Assembly (NCBI RefSeq): GCF_003627795.1
Contig: NZ_CP032685.1
Location: 620,001 to 684,000 of the forward strand
DNA length: 64,000 nucleotides
Direction of reading: 5' to 3'
From: Rhizobium sp. CCGE531
Lineage (GTDB): Bacteria > Pseudomonadota > Alphaproteobacteria > Rhizobiales > Rhizobiaceae
Of this stretch, positions 43,367 to 52,343 are shown piece after piece. Within the stretch, counting starts at the first letter, position 1; each line of letters opens with the position of its first letter. The notes under the pieces are model-generated. The model had not been told where the DNA came from. It saw only the letters and a list, made by a program, of their open reading frames with translations, and did not search any database. The translations under genes and the position numbers were made by a program.

Positions 43367-45703
43367 ATGGCCATCATCATCACTTCGATCATTCTGGCAC
43401 TTATTGGTCTGGCGCTCGGCGGCGGCGGACTTTGGCTCGTGCTGCTCGGCGGCAGTTTCTTTTATCTTCTGGCTGGGCTCGCCTTTCTCCTGACGGCCAT
43501 CCTGCTTGCCATGCGCAAGGTCGCCGCTCTTTGGCTCTATGCGATTTTCGTGCTTGCAGCGCTTGCCTGGGCCATATGGGAGGTCGGTTTCGACTGGTGG
43601 CAGCTCGGTCCACGCGGCGGCCTCATCATCCTGATCGGGCTGTGGCTGCTGACACCCTGGATCCGGCGTCCGCTCGGTTTTCGCAGCCTCGACGGGGTTC
43701 ATTATGGAGCCAATCCCTGGCCGCTTGCCATTTCTCTCATCATGGCCATCGTCGTTGCCGTCTATTCGATGACGACCGATCCTCACGACCTAGCCGGCCA
43801 GCTGCCGACGACCGTTGTGTCGAATGCGCCGATGGGCGGCGATGTGCCTGACGGCGAGTGGCATCAATATGGCAGAACCTCCTTCGGCCAGCGCTACTCG
43901 CCTATTGATCAGATCAATACGCAGAACGTCGCCAGCCTCAAGGAAGCCTGGCGCTATCAGACCGGAGATGTGAAGCGCCCGGACGATATCGGCGAGACCA
44001 CCTATCAGGTCACGCCGCTGAAGGTGGGCGACACGCTTTTCATTTGCACGCCCCACAGTCTGGCGATCGCGCTCGACGCAAAGGACGGCAAGGAAAAATG
44101 GCGTTACGACGCCAATGCCGGCATGAACCCTAACCGCCAGCATCAGACCTGCCGTGGCGTCTCCTACTATCACGACACGGCTGCCGCAGCCGGAACGCCT
44201 TGCGCCGACCGAGTCTATCTGCCGACTTCGGATGCCCGGCTGATCGCGCTCGACGCAGCCAATGGCAAGGTGTGCCCGAGCTTTGCCAATCAGGGCACGC
44301 TGCATCTGGAAGCCGGCATGAAATACAATCCCGCCGGCTATTACTATTCGACGTCGCCACCCGTCATCGTCGCCGACAAGATCATCATCGGCGGTGCGGT
44401 CAACGACAATTACTCGACCCAGGAACAATCCGGCGTCATTCGCGCCTTCGATGCCCGGACCGGCGCGCTGCTCTGGAACTGGGACTCGGGCAATCCGGAC
44501 CATACGGCCCCCATACCGGCGGGACAGACCTACACCACGAACTCGCCGAACAGCTGGTCGGTTTCCAGCGCCGATGAGGCGCTCGGCATGATCTATATCC
44601 CGCTCGGCAACCAGACGCCCGACCAGCTCGGCATGGGGCGCAGCGAAAACGTCGAACGCTTTTCCTCCTCGGTGGTGGCGCTCGATATCAACACCGGCCA
44701 GCTCAAATGGGTGCAGCAATTCGTCCATCATGATCTCTGGGACATGGACGTGCCGGCCCAGCCGGTGCTCTTCGATCTGACCAAGGCGGATGGCAGCGTG
44801 GTTCCCGCGCTGGTCGCTTCGACCAAGCAGGGCGACATTTATGTACTCGATCGCCGGACCGGCGCGCCGATCATTCCCTTCAAGGGGATTCCGGCGCCGG
44901 GCGGCACCATTCCCGAGGATCATGCCTCACCGAGTCAGCCGATCTCGGACCTGACTTTCTCGCCGCCGCCGCTCGAGGAAAAGGACATGTGGGGCGTCTC
45001 GCTGTTCGACCAGCTCGCCTGCCGCATCTCCTTCCATCAGCATCAATATGAGGGACGCTATACGCCGCCATCGCTGCGCGGCTCCATCATCTTCCCCGGC
45101 AATTTCGGCACCTTCAATTGGGGCAGTGTCGCAGTCGATCCGGAACGACAGATCATGTTCGGCATGCCGACCTATCTGGCCTTCACATCGCGGCTGGTGC
45201 CGCGCGCCGAGATCCCGCCGAAGGGCGCTGGCGACAAGGGCAGCGAACAGGGCCTGAACCGAAACGAGGGCTCGCCCTATGGCGTCTATATGGGGCCCTT
45301 TGTCAGCCCCCTCGGCATTCCCTGCCAGGCGCCGCCCTGGGGCTATGTCGCCGGTGTCGACCTGAAGACCGGCAAGATCGCCTACAAGCACAAGAACGGC
45401 ACCGTCCATGACATGACGCCCTTGCCACTTCCCTTCAAGGTCGGCGTTCCCGGCATCGGCGGCCCGATGGTGACCAAGGGCGGCGTTGCGTTCCTCGCCG
45501 CCGCGGTGGACGATTATCTGCGAGCCTATGATGTCACCAGCGGCCGGCAGCTCTGGCAGGCACGCCTGCCGGCGGGCGGCCAGGCAACGCCGATGACCTA
45601 TACGGCAAGCGACAACAGGCAATATGTCGTCATCGTCGCCGGTGGTCACGGCTCCGTGGGAACGAAGCCGGGCGACTATGTGATCGGCTATACGCTGCCA
45701 TAG
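43367..45703 (+). CDS. gcd: Membrane-bound PQQ-dependent glucose dehydrogenase
   Basis: The 778-residue protein has five hydrophobic segments in the first about 135 residues. A large PQQ eight-bladed propeller follows: GEWHQYGRTSFGQRYSPIDQIN, then the TGDVKRPDD and TPHSLAIALDAKDGKEKWRYD repeats, VHHDLWDMDVPAQPVL, and the late LPAGGQATPMTY region. This is the Gcd architecture of the glucose/quinate/shikimate family. It oxidises glucose or other aldoses to lactones in the periplasm and passes electrons to ubiquinone; in rhizobia it can underlie phosphate solubilisation. No pqq biosynthesis gene is in the window. It converges on DUF763 with only 14 bp between stops. Confidence 0.93.
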   Translation: MAIIITSIILALIGLALGGGGLWLVLLGGSFFYLLAGLAFLLTAILLAMRKVAALWLYAIFVLAALAWAIWEVGFDWWQLGPRGGLIILIGLWLLTPWIRRPLGFRSLDGVHYGANPWPLAISLIMAIVVAVYSMTTDPHDLAGQLPTTVVSNAPMGGDVPDGEWHQYGRTSFGQRYSPIDQINTQNVASLKEAWRYQTGDVKRPDDIGETTYQVTPLKVGDTLFICTPHSLAIALDAKDGKEKWRYDANAGMNPNRQHQTCRGVSYYHDTAAAAGTPCADRVYLPTSDARLIALDAANGKVCPSFANQGTLHLEAGMKYNPAGYYYSTSPPVIVADKIIIGGAVNDNYSTQEQSGVIRAFDARTGALLWNWDSGNPDHTAPIPAGQTYTTNSPNSWSVSSADEALGMIYIPLGNQTPDQLGMGRSENVERFSSSVVALDINTGQLKWVQQFVHHDLWDMDVPAQPVLFDLTKADGSVVPALVASTKQGDIYVLDRRTGAPIIPFKGIPAPGGTIPEDHASPSQPISDLTFSPPPLEEKDMWGVSLFDQLACRISFHQHQYEGRYTPPSLRGSIIFPGNFGTFNWGSVAVDPERQIMFGMPTYLAFTSRLVPRAEIPPKGAGDKGSEQGLNRNEGSPYGVYMGPFVSPLGIPCQAPPWGYVAGVDLKTGKIAYKHKNGTVHDMTPLPLPFKVGVPGIGGPMVTKGGVAFLAAAVDDYLRAYDVTSGRQLWQARLPAGGQATPMTYTASDNRQYVVIVAGGHGSVGTKPGDYVIGYTLP

Positions 45704-45717
45704 GCAGATGGTTTTGG

Positions 45718-47013
45718 TCAGCTTTTCCGGGAACGGAATTGGTCTGCTTCGATGTGATCGCCATCGGGCCCGGAGGGAGGCTCCCAGCCGAAAACGCTGC
45801 GGCCACCATAGGAAAAGGAGCGGTCGAACTCGCCGGCAACGATCTCCTTGAGATCGGGGCCTGTGACGTAGCGCTCCAGCATCCTCGACTGATCGTCCAG
45901 GCGCTTCAAGGCCGACAATTCTTCATCGCGACCAAGGCGACCCTTCCTGACCGCTGATTTCATCACGCTGATCGTCTCGTCATAGACTTTCAGCGGCACC
46001 GGAAAAGGATGCCGGTCCTTGCCGCCATGCGCGAGAGAAAAACGCGCCGGATCGGAAAAACGGCATGGCGCGCCATGCACAACTTCGGCGACCATGGCCA
46101 AAGCCTTGACCGTTCTGGCGCCGACGCCGGGTGTCAGCAGTAATTCCTGGTAATCGACCGGGCCACGGTCGGCCGCGGCGGCGAGATTTCCATGCAGCCG
46201 GCGCATGTTCACATCTTCCTCTCGCACGTCATGATGGGCCGGCATGATGAGATAGGGCAAGGTCGGCTGAAGCTCGACCTTATTATTTACTTCAGCTTGC
46301 TTCTCCAGCGCATTGAATTCACGAATGATTCCATCCGGTCCGATCGAGGCGAGCAAATCGAGCTGTTCGCTACGGGAGCGCTCCGCACGCCGATCGGCGA
46401 GATTGATGATCTCGCCCTGCTCGCGCCCCTCGATGGCGGCGTGGGGCGAATCCAGAAAGCTCGTAAGACCTTCGGATAACCAGTGATAGCGTCGCGCCTG
46501 CCGCCGCTCGCCATTCATGCCCTGCTGGATGACGACCCACTTGCCGTCATCCGCGACGATGAAGCCATGCAGGTAGAGATCGAAACCATCCTGCACGGCC
46601 GCGCTATCCACTTTCGCGATCAGCCGGCTCTTGGTGGCGAGCGACGCGCCGTCGATGCCGACGCGATCGCCGATATCAAGCAATTCGCCCGGTGTTTTGC
46701 GCGATTGCGCCCCGCGGCCGCCGCAGACATGGATGCCGAGCTCGCCGGAAAGCGGCGTCAGGCCGCGCTTCAGGGCGCCGAGAACGCTTGTCGTGATCCC
46801 CGAGGAATGCCAATCCATACCCATGACCGCCCCGAAGGACTGGAACCAGAAAGGATTGGCGAGACGCCGAAAGAGTTCGTCGCGCCCATAATGCTGCACG
46901 ACCGCCTCGGTGATGACTGCGCCCAGGCGCGTCATCCGATCTCCAAGCCAGCGCGGCACACGGCCGCCATGCAGGGGAAGGTCAGCCTTACCAGCTCTCT
47001 GGGCCAAATCCAC
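45718..47013 (-). CDS. DUF763-family protein with helix-hairpin-helix motif
   Basis: The 431-residue protein begins near KADLPLHGGRVPRWLGDRM, the hallmark N-terminus of DUF763. Further family stretches are FQSFGAVMGMDWHSSGITTSVLGALKRG and GIHVCGGRGAQSRKTP. In the second half LLLTPGVGARTVKALAMVAEVVHG (about 285-308) is a clear helix-hairpin-helix, which suggests nucleic-acid binding. The function of DUF763 is not established. The start is GTG 47013, because an in-frame TAA lies four codons upstream. It is apparently monocistronic and converges on gcd. Confidence 0.85.
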   Translation of the reverse strand: MDLAQRAGKADLPLHGGRVPRWLGDRMTRLGAVITEAVVQHYGRDELFRRLANPFWFQSFGAVMGMDWHSSGITTSVLGALKRGLTPLSGELGIHVCGGRGAQSRKTPGELLDIGDRVGIDGASLATKSRLIAKVDSAAVQDGFDLYLHGFIVADDGKWVVIQQGMNGERRQARRYHWLSEGLTSFLDSPHAAIEGREQGEIINLADRRAERSRSEQLDLLASIGPDGIIREFNALEKQAEVNNKVELQPTLPYLIMPAHHDVREEDVNMRRLHGNLAAAADRGPVDYQELLLTPGVGARTVKALAMVAEVVHGAPCRFSDPARFSLAHGGKDRHPFPVPLKVYDETISVMKSAVRKGRLGRDEELSALKRLDDQSRMLERYVTGPDLKEIVAGEFDRSFSYGGRSVFGWEPPSGPDGDHIEADQFRSRKS

Positions 47014-47103
47014 GACTCTCGTTTTTTACGGAGGCATTGTAGTCCGCGCAGCCGAGATGCGCCATCCGCAAGGCGGAGCGTGCAATATTGAATCGCGATG
47101 ACG

Positions 47104-47847
47104 TCACGCAGGTACCGGCGTGGGCGCAAAATCCTGCATCGCCCCCGCAAAAGGCTTGGGCAGCGGCGAAGCATAGGAACTGCGCTTGCTCGTGGACAGG
47201 CCCAAAGACACCAGCACCTCGGCCTGCTTGACCGCCGCGGCGACACCATCCACGACCGGGACGCCGTAGATCGATTGCAGTTCCCTTGCGAGATCCGTCA
47301 TGCCGGCACAGCCGAGCACGATGGCCTCCGCGCCGTCTTCGGCAAGCGCGCGCTCGATTTCCGCCCGCAGCTTTCCGCCCGCGCCGGAGGACGAATTCTC
47401 GAGCTCGAGAACGGGGATGTCCGAAGCTCGAACCTTCGCCCGACCGCCCATGCCATAACGCTGGACGAGGTTGTCGATGAGGATGCGGGAGCGCTCAAGC
47501 GTCGTCACTACGCTGAAGCGCTGCGCCAGAAAACCGGCCGTCGCGACAGCGGATTCGCAGAGTCCGACGACTGGAACGTCACAGAACGCGCGGGCGGCTT
47601 CCAGGCCGGTGTCGTCGAAGCAGCAGATGATCGCCGCATCGTAGCCTGCTGCCTGCCTCTCCTTCAGTTCGCGAAGCATGCCCGGTACGGCTATCGCTCC
47701 ATCGTAATAGCCCTCGATCGAAGCCGGCCCCATCTGTGAGGTGGCGGCAATGATCTCAGTGCCGGCGCTTGCCACGGCGCGTGCGGCGATCGCCGCCTTC
47801 TCCGTCATGGAAGCGGTCGTATTCGGATTGATGAGCAGCAGGCGCAT
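47104..47847 (-). CDS. Aspartate/glutamate/hydantoin racemase family protein
   Basis: From ATG 47847 the 247-residue product starts RLLLINPNTTASMTEKAA, the typical opening of hydantoin racemases and Asp/Glu racemases. The two catalytic cysteines are probably those in DAAIICCFDDTG (about 76) and EAIVLGCAGMTDLA (about 185). GLCESAVATAG near 111 is also conserved. It is the last gene of the polyamine-type ABC operon, four bases after the second permease. The operon may thus import a D-amino acid, hydantoin or N-carbamoyl compound. Confidence 0.87.
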   Translation of the reverse strand: MRLLLINPNTTASMTEKAAIAARAVASAGTEIIAATSQMGPASIEGYYDGAIAVPGMLRELKERQAAGYDAAIICCFDDTGLEAARAFCDVPVVGLCESAVATAGFLAQRFSVVTTLERSRILIDNLVQRYGMGGRAKVRASDIPVLELENSSSGAGGKLRAEIERALAEDGAEAIVLGCAGMTDLARELQSIYGVPVVDGVAAAVKQAEVLVSLGLSTSKRSSYASPLPKPFAGAMQDFAPTPVPA

Positions 47848-47851
47848 GATT

Positions 47852-48673
47852 TCAACTTTTCTTGGCTTGGCGGCGGCCGAGCATGGACATGACTGCAAGC
47901 GCCAGCAGGATGATGGTGAAGGAAAAGAGCGTCGTCACCGTTCCGAGCGCATAGAGCACGGGCGTCGTGACATTCGTCGTCATCCCGTAGATTTCGAGCG
48001 GCAGCGTATTGTAGGTGCCCGATGTCATCAGGGTGCGGGCGAATTCGTCATAGGACAGCGTGAAGCCGAACAGGCCGACGCCAACGAGGCTTGGCGCGAT
48101 CATCGGCAGCACGACGTGACGAAAGGTCTGCCAGGAGGTGGCACCGAGATCGCGGGCGGCTTCCTCGTAAGCCGGCGAAAACCGGTTGAACACCGCGAAC
48201 ATGATCAGCACGCCGAATGGCAAGGTCCAGGTCAGCTGCGCGCCGAAGGCCGAGGAATACCAGGCGGGTGCGAGACCGCCCTGCTGGAAGACGACACCGA
48301 TCCCGAGCGAAATGATGATCGATGGTACGACGAGGCTGGCAACCGTCGCATAGAACAGAAATGTCGAGCCGCGAAAGCGGCGGCGAAAGGCAAGACCCGC
48401 CAGCAGCGACACGACGACGGTCACGATCATGACCATCACGCCGAGCATCAGCGACCGCTGGAACGAGGCTCCGAAATCGCCGACCGCCTGCTTCTCGAAA
48501 AGATTGGCGAACCAATGCAGCGATACGCCGTTCAATGGGAATGTCAGGCCGCCGTCCGGCCCCTGGAAGGACAGGATGACGACCGCCGATAGCGGACCGT
48601 AGAGAAACAACACGAAAATGGTGAAGAAGATCGCCAGAACGTAAAATTCCAGGCTGCGCTTTTCGCGGTTCAT
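47852..48673 (-). CDS. ABC transporter permease (PotC/PotI type)
   Basis: The 273-residue protein has six predicted membrane segments and the BPD_transp_1 coupling loop EEAARDLGATSWQTFRHVVLPMIAPS (about 170-195). It is the second permease of a spermidine/putrescine-class importer. It begins one base after the stop of the first permease and is followed after four bases by the racemase, so all belong to one operon. The FGFTLSYDEFARTLMTSG segment is typical of PotC/PotI relatives. Confidence 0.9.
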   Translation of the reverse strand: MNREKRSLEFYVLAIFFTIFVLFLYGPLSAVVILSFQGPDGGLTFPLNGVSLHWFANLFEKQAVGDFGASFQRSLMLGVMVMIVTVVVSLLAGLAFRRRFRGSTFLFYATVASLVVPSIIISLGIGVVFQQGGLAPAWYSSAFGAQLTWTLPFGVLIMFAVFNRFSPAYEEAARDLGATSWQTFRHVVLPMIAPSLVGVGLFGFTLSYDEFARTLMTSGTYNTLPLEIYGMTTNVTTPVLYALGTVTTLFSFTIILLALAVMSMLGRRQAKKS

Positions 48674-48674
48674 C

Positions 48675-49586
48675 TCAAAGCTCCTTGCGGATATCGACGA
48701 TGCGCAGAATGGCGGCGACCATCAGCAGCACGACGATCAGCAACACGACCGCATTGGCGGCTGCCGCCGGATATTGCAGCAGCGACATCTGGTTCTTCAT
48801 CATCAAGGCGATGGAGGCGCTCTGGCCGCCGGACATCACCTGGACGGTGGAAAAATCCGCCATGACGAGCGTGACGACGAAGATGCTGCCGATCGCCATG
48901 CCGGGCTTGGCAAGCGGGATCACCACATTCCACAGCACCTGCCAGCCGCTGGCGCCAGCGTCACGCGCGGCCTCGACCAGCGAGCGGTCGATGCGCATCA
49001 GCGTATTGAAGATCGGCGTCACCATGAACAGCGTGTAGAGGTGCACCATCGCGAGCACGACGGCGAAATCGGAATAGAGCAGCCATTCGATCGGCTTTGG
49101 AATGAGGCCCATCTCGACCAATGTCGAATTGACCAGCCCGTTGCGCCCGAGCACCGGGATCCACGAGATCATGCGAATGATGTTGGAGGTCATGAACGGC
49201 ACGGTGCAGACGAGAAAAAGGATCATCTGCGTCGAGGTGCGGCGGATATGGAAGGCCAGGAAATAGGCGACCCAGAAGCCGATGAACAGGGTCAGCGCCC
49301 AGACAATGGCAGTGAATTTCAATGTGTTGAGGTAGGTTTTCCATGTAACCCACGAGCCGAGCGTATCGGTGTAATTCGTGGTCAGGAACGCCGGATAGAG
49401 GCCGGCGAAATCATAATCCCAGAAACTGACGACCCCGATCATCGCGATCGGCAACAGGAAGAAGAAGCCGAGGATGAGAAACAGCGGCGTTGCCTGCAGA
49501 TAGGCGACGGCCCAGGCCGGCACGGCAAATCCGCGTCCGGCTTTCCGAGTTTCCTGCTCCGCATCCGAGGAAGCAATTGTCGCCAT
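48675..49586 (-). CDS. ABC transporter permease (PotB/PotH type)
   Basis: Starting at ATG 49586 (AAAGG upstream), the 303-residue protein has a polar N-terminus of about 20 residues and six membrane segments. Its coupling loop is EAARDAGASGWQVLWNVVIPLAKPG (about 205-229). It pairs with the following permease to form the channel of a polyamine-type importer. The frame is open for 132 codons upstream through the hairpin and binding-protein 3' end, but those codons are antisense noise. Confidence 0.9.
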   Translation of the reverse strand: MATIASSDAEQETRKAGRGFAVPAWAVAYLQATPLFLILGFFFLLPIAMIGVVSFWDYDFAGLYPAFLTTNYTDTLGSWVTWKTYLNTLKFTAIVWALTLFIGFWVAYFLAFHIRRTSTQMILFLVCTVPFMTSNIIRMISWIPVLGRNGLVNSTLVEMGLIPKPIEWLLYSDFAVVLAMVHLYTLFMVTPIFNTLMRIDRSLVEAARDAGASGWQVLWNVVIPLAKPGMAIGSIFVVTLVMADFSTVQVMSGGQSASIALMMKNQMSLLQYPAAAANAVVLLIVVLLMVAAILRIVDIRKEL

Positions 49587-49611
49587 GGTTCGGCCTTTCC
49601 ATTGATAGAAT

Positions 49612-49638
49612 CCTCTCCCCGCTTCGGACGGGGAGAGG
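49612..49638 (-). terminator. Hairpin between binding-protein and permease genes
   Basis: A 10-bp perfect stem (CCTCTCCCCG / CGGGGAGAGG) with a 7-base loop lies 18 bases after the binding-protein stop. There is no T-tract on the transcribed strand, so it likely stabilises the upstream message and attenuates read-through to the permeases. Confidence 0.6.
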
Positions 49639-49656
49639 CGATGACGGATATGCAGC

Positions 49657-50955
49657 TTAGGCAGCGATGAACTCGTTCCAGCGGCGAACCATGTAGCGGT
49701 CCTCGTCCATGACGGAGTTCCAGCAGGCGACCGCACCCATGCGGGCTTCGAAGGAACCGCCGTCGCGAACGGCGCCGGCCTTCTCCATGACCTTGCCTTC
49801 CGGAGAAAGGATATCGCCCTGCGCCGGCTTGCCCTCGATCCAGTAGCCCCATTCGTCGGCCGACATGAAGCCCTTCGCGGTTTCCATGCAGGCGGAATAG
49901 TAGCCCTGGCGGTTAAGGTAACCACCGACCCAGCCGGAGGTATACCAGTTGATGTATTCATAGGCAGCGTCGAGCTGGGCACCCTTCAGATGCGAGGCGA
50001 GGCCGAGGCCGCCGCCCCAGGCGCGATAACCTTCCTTGAGCGGTTGGAAGGTGCAGGCGATGCCCTTCGAGCGGACGGCGGCAACAGCGGGCGACCACAT
50101 GGACTGAATGACGACTTCGCCCGATGCCATCAGGTTGACGCTTTCGTCGAAGGACTTCCAGAAGGCGCGGAACTGGCCGTCGCCCTTGGTCTTGATCAGG
50201 AACTCGATGGTCTTGTCGATTTCAGCCTTCGTCATGTTGCCCTTGTCGGCATATTTGATCTTGCCGGAGGCTTCCATGATCATCGCGGCGTCCATGATGC
50301 CGATCGACGGGATATTGAGGATCGCGGTCTTGCCCTTGAAGGCCGGATCGAGAATATCGGCCCAGCTGGTGATTGCGCGGCCGGTGAGATCGGGACGAAT
50401 GCCGAGCGTATCGGCGTTGTAAATGGTCGGAACCATCGTCATCCACTGCGTCGGTTCCTTGGCGAACTTCTTGGAACCTTGCGCCTCGACGAAGCCCACC
50501 GTGTGCGGTGCCGTGCCCTGGGCAATGACGCTGTCCGGCTTCAGTTTGCCGTTGATGAAGAGCGGCACGATCTTGTCGTAATATTTCAGCTTCTTGACGT
50601 CCATCGGCTGCAGCACGCCGGTCGGAAACACCTTCTTGGCGATCCAGTATTCGACGTCGGCGATGTCGTAGCTGTTCGGCTGCGTCACGGCGCGCTGTGC
50701 GGCCGCATCGGAATCGGTCGCGGTCATCTCAAGCGTAATGCCGAGATCGGCCTTACACTTCTCCGCAATGGCATTGATGTTCGAAACGCCGGTGCCGAAC
50801 TGGCGCAGCGTGATATTCGATTGCGCCCAGATGGTCGGAAAGCCGGTGATCGCGCCGGAGCCGGCCATGGCACCGAGAGCGGCAGCGCCGGTCTTCAGCA
50901 GCGAGCGGCGGGAAATGCCTTTCGTGGTCTTGGTCGTCTTGGTTTCAGTCGTCAT
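49657..50955 (-). CDS. ABC transporter substrate-binding protein (PotD-like)
   Basis: The 432-residue protein carries a twin-arginine signal (GISRRSLLKTGAAALGAM, about 13-30). The mature domain is of the extracellular solute-binding type 1/PotD class: DIADVEYWIAKKVFPTGVLQPMDV near 95, WMTMVPTIYNADTLGIRP near 170 and YEYINWYTSGWVGGYLNRQGYYSA near 340. AGGGGA precedes the ATG. It follows the ATPase gene by 31 bp. Ligand unknown; polyamine-like cations, amino acids and pyrimidine breakdown products are all handled by relatives. Confidence 0.88.
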   Translation of the reverse strand: MTTETKTTKTTKGISRRSLLKTGAAALGAMAGSGAITGFPTIWAQSNITLRQFGTGVSNINAIAEKCKADLGITLEMTATDSDAAAQRAVTQPNSYDIADVEYWIAKKVFPTGVLQPMDVKKLKYYDKIVPLFINGKLKPDSVIAQGTAPHTVGFVEAQGSKKFAKEPTQWMTMVPTIYNADTLGIRPDLTGRAITSWADILDPAFKGKTAILNIPSIGIMDAAMIMEASGKIKYADKGNMTKAEIDKTIEFLIKTKGDGQFRAFWKSFDESVNLMASGEVVIQSMWSPAVAAVRSKGIACTFQPLKEGYRAWGGGLGLASHLKGAQLDAAYEYINWYTSGWVGGYLNRQGYYSACMETAKGFMSADEWGYWIEGKPAQGDILSPEGKVMEKAGAVRDGGSFEARMGAVACWNSVMDEDRYMVRRWNEFIAA

Positions 50956-50986
50956 GTCAGTTCCCCTTTTTTGATGCTTCGGATTT

Positions 50987-52078
50987 TCATGCGGACATAC
51001 GGCCGAGAAGGATCGCGTCCTCCTCAGCCCAGCTCAATGAGACGGCATCGCCGACCGTCATGGATTTGGTGGCGTCATCGTCGTTGCTTGCGATCACGGT
51101 GAAATCGTCGCTTCCCGCGCCGATGACGGTGATCTTCAGCGTCGCACCGCGGTATTCGATATTGGAGACCACACCGTTGAAGCCGAGGCCTTTAGCGTCA
51201 GACTGCGAAAGCCTGATACGATCGGTGCGAATGGCGATATCCGCAGCTTCGCCGGTCCGGCGTCCTGTCCCTCTTACGGAAAAGCCCTGCCCTTCGGGCA
51301 CGGTCATGGTGACGCGGCCGTCTTCGCTCGACGTTACCCGGCCCGACAGGACGTTGTGGTCGCCCATGAAGCGGGCGACGAAGGCAGTTGCAGGATGCTC
51401 GAAAATTTCCCGTGGCGAGGCGGCCTGCTCGATCCGTCCGTCATTCATGATGACCATGATATCGGCGAGCGCCATCGCTTCTTCCTGGCTGTGCGTGACA
51501 TGGACGAAGGTGATGCCCAATGTTTTTTGCAGCTTTTTCAGCTCGGCGCGCATGCGGATCTTCAGGAATGGATCGAGCGCCGACAGCGGCTCGTCGAGCA
51601 GCAGCGCTTCCGGATCGGTGATCAGGGCGCGTGCCAGCGCGACGCGCTGCTGCTGACCGCCTGAAAGCTGCGCCGGGCGGCGGGTCGCATAGGCCTCCAT
51701 CTGCATGAGCTTCAGCATTTCGAGCGCCTTGGCCCGGCGCTCATCCTTTGCGACACCCTTCATCTTCAGGCTGAAGGCGACATTGTCGATGAGGTCGAGA
51801 TGGGGAAACAGCGCGTAGGACTGGAACATCATCGCCGTGCCGCGCTTGGCCGGCGGGAAGTCCGTCACGACGGTATTTCCAAGGCGAATATCCCCGGAGG
51901 AAATGCCTTCGTGGCCCGCGATCATGCGCAGGGTCGAGGTCTTGCCGCAGCCGGACGGACCAAGGAAACAGCAATAGGAGCCGGCCGGTATTTTCAGACT
52001 GATGGCATGAACAGCCGTGGTCGCCCCATAGACCTTCGAAACGAACACTATATCGATCTCTGCCGCTTTCGACATCAT
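50987..52078 (-). CDS. ABC transporter ATP-binding protein (PotA-like)
   Basis: The 363-residue protein has Walker A GPSGCGKTS (about 39-47), signature LSGGQQQRVALARAL (about 137), Walker B ALLLDEPLSALD (about 157) and the switch His in VHVTHSQEEA. A C-terminal TOBE regulatory domain (about 240-355) follows. Gene order ATPase, binding protein, permease, permease, racemase shows one leftward operon. The start region contains two ATGs after AAAGGGGAAG. The divergent GntR regulator and its probable operator lie upstream. Confidence 0.92.
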   Translation of the reverse strand: MMSKAAEIDIVFVSKVYGATTAVHAISLKIPAGSYCCFLGPSGCGKTSTLRMIAGHEGISSGDIRLGNTVVTDFPPAKRGTAMMFQSYALFPHLDLIDNVAFSLKMKGVAKDERRAKALEMLKLMQMEAYATRRPAQLSGGQQQRVALARALITDPEALLLDEPLSALDPFLKIRMRAELKKLQKTLGITFVHVTHSQEEAMALADIMVIMNDGRIEQAASPREIFEHPATAFVARFMGDHNVLSGRVTSSEDGRVTMTVPEGQGFSVRGTGRRTGEAADIAIRTDRIRLSQSDAKGLGFNGVVSNIEYRGATLKITVIGAGSDDFTVIASNDDDATKSMTVGDAVSLSWAEEDAILLGRMSA

Positions 52079-52247
52079 CTTCCCCTTTGGTTTGAGAAAG
52101 ACGTTGCATCAATCATGCCAGTTTCGCTGCAGCGCACTAAGCTGCTGGGATGTTTGCATTATTTCAGAGTAGAAGAAACTTTGCCGTTTGGAAGGCAGTC
52201 GGATATCTGCCCATCAAATAGGCTATTGTGCTCGATTTGTGCAAATT

Positions 52248-52259
52248 ATTGTATACAAT
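52248..52259. promoter_or_regulatory. Perfect palindrome ATTGTATACAAT, candidate GntR operator
   Basis: The 12-bp palindrome with core TTGTATACAA lies in the AT-rich divergent region, 169 bp upstream of the ABC operon and 84 bp upstream of the GntR start. FCD-type GntR regulators commonly bind GTATAC-centred palindromes. Confidence 0.65.
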
Positions 52260-52343
52260 TTAGCGCCGTCTTTGCATAAGATTTCATTTAACTTCCGCGT
52301 GAAACCGGGCTATCATTTTCGTCGACCATCCAGGTAAGCGATC

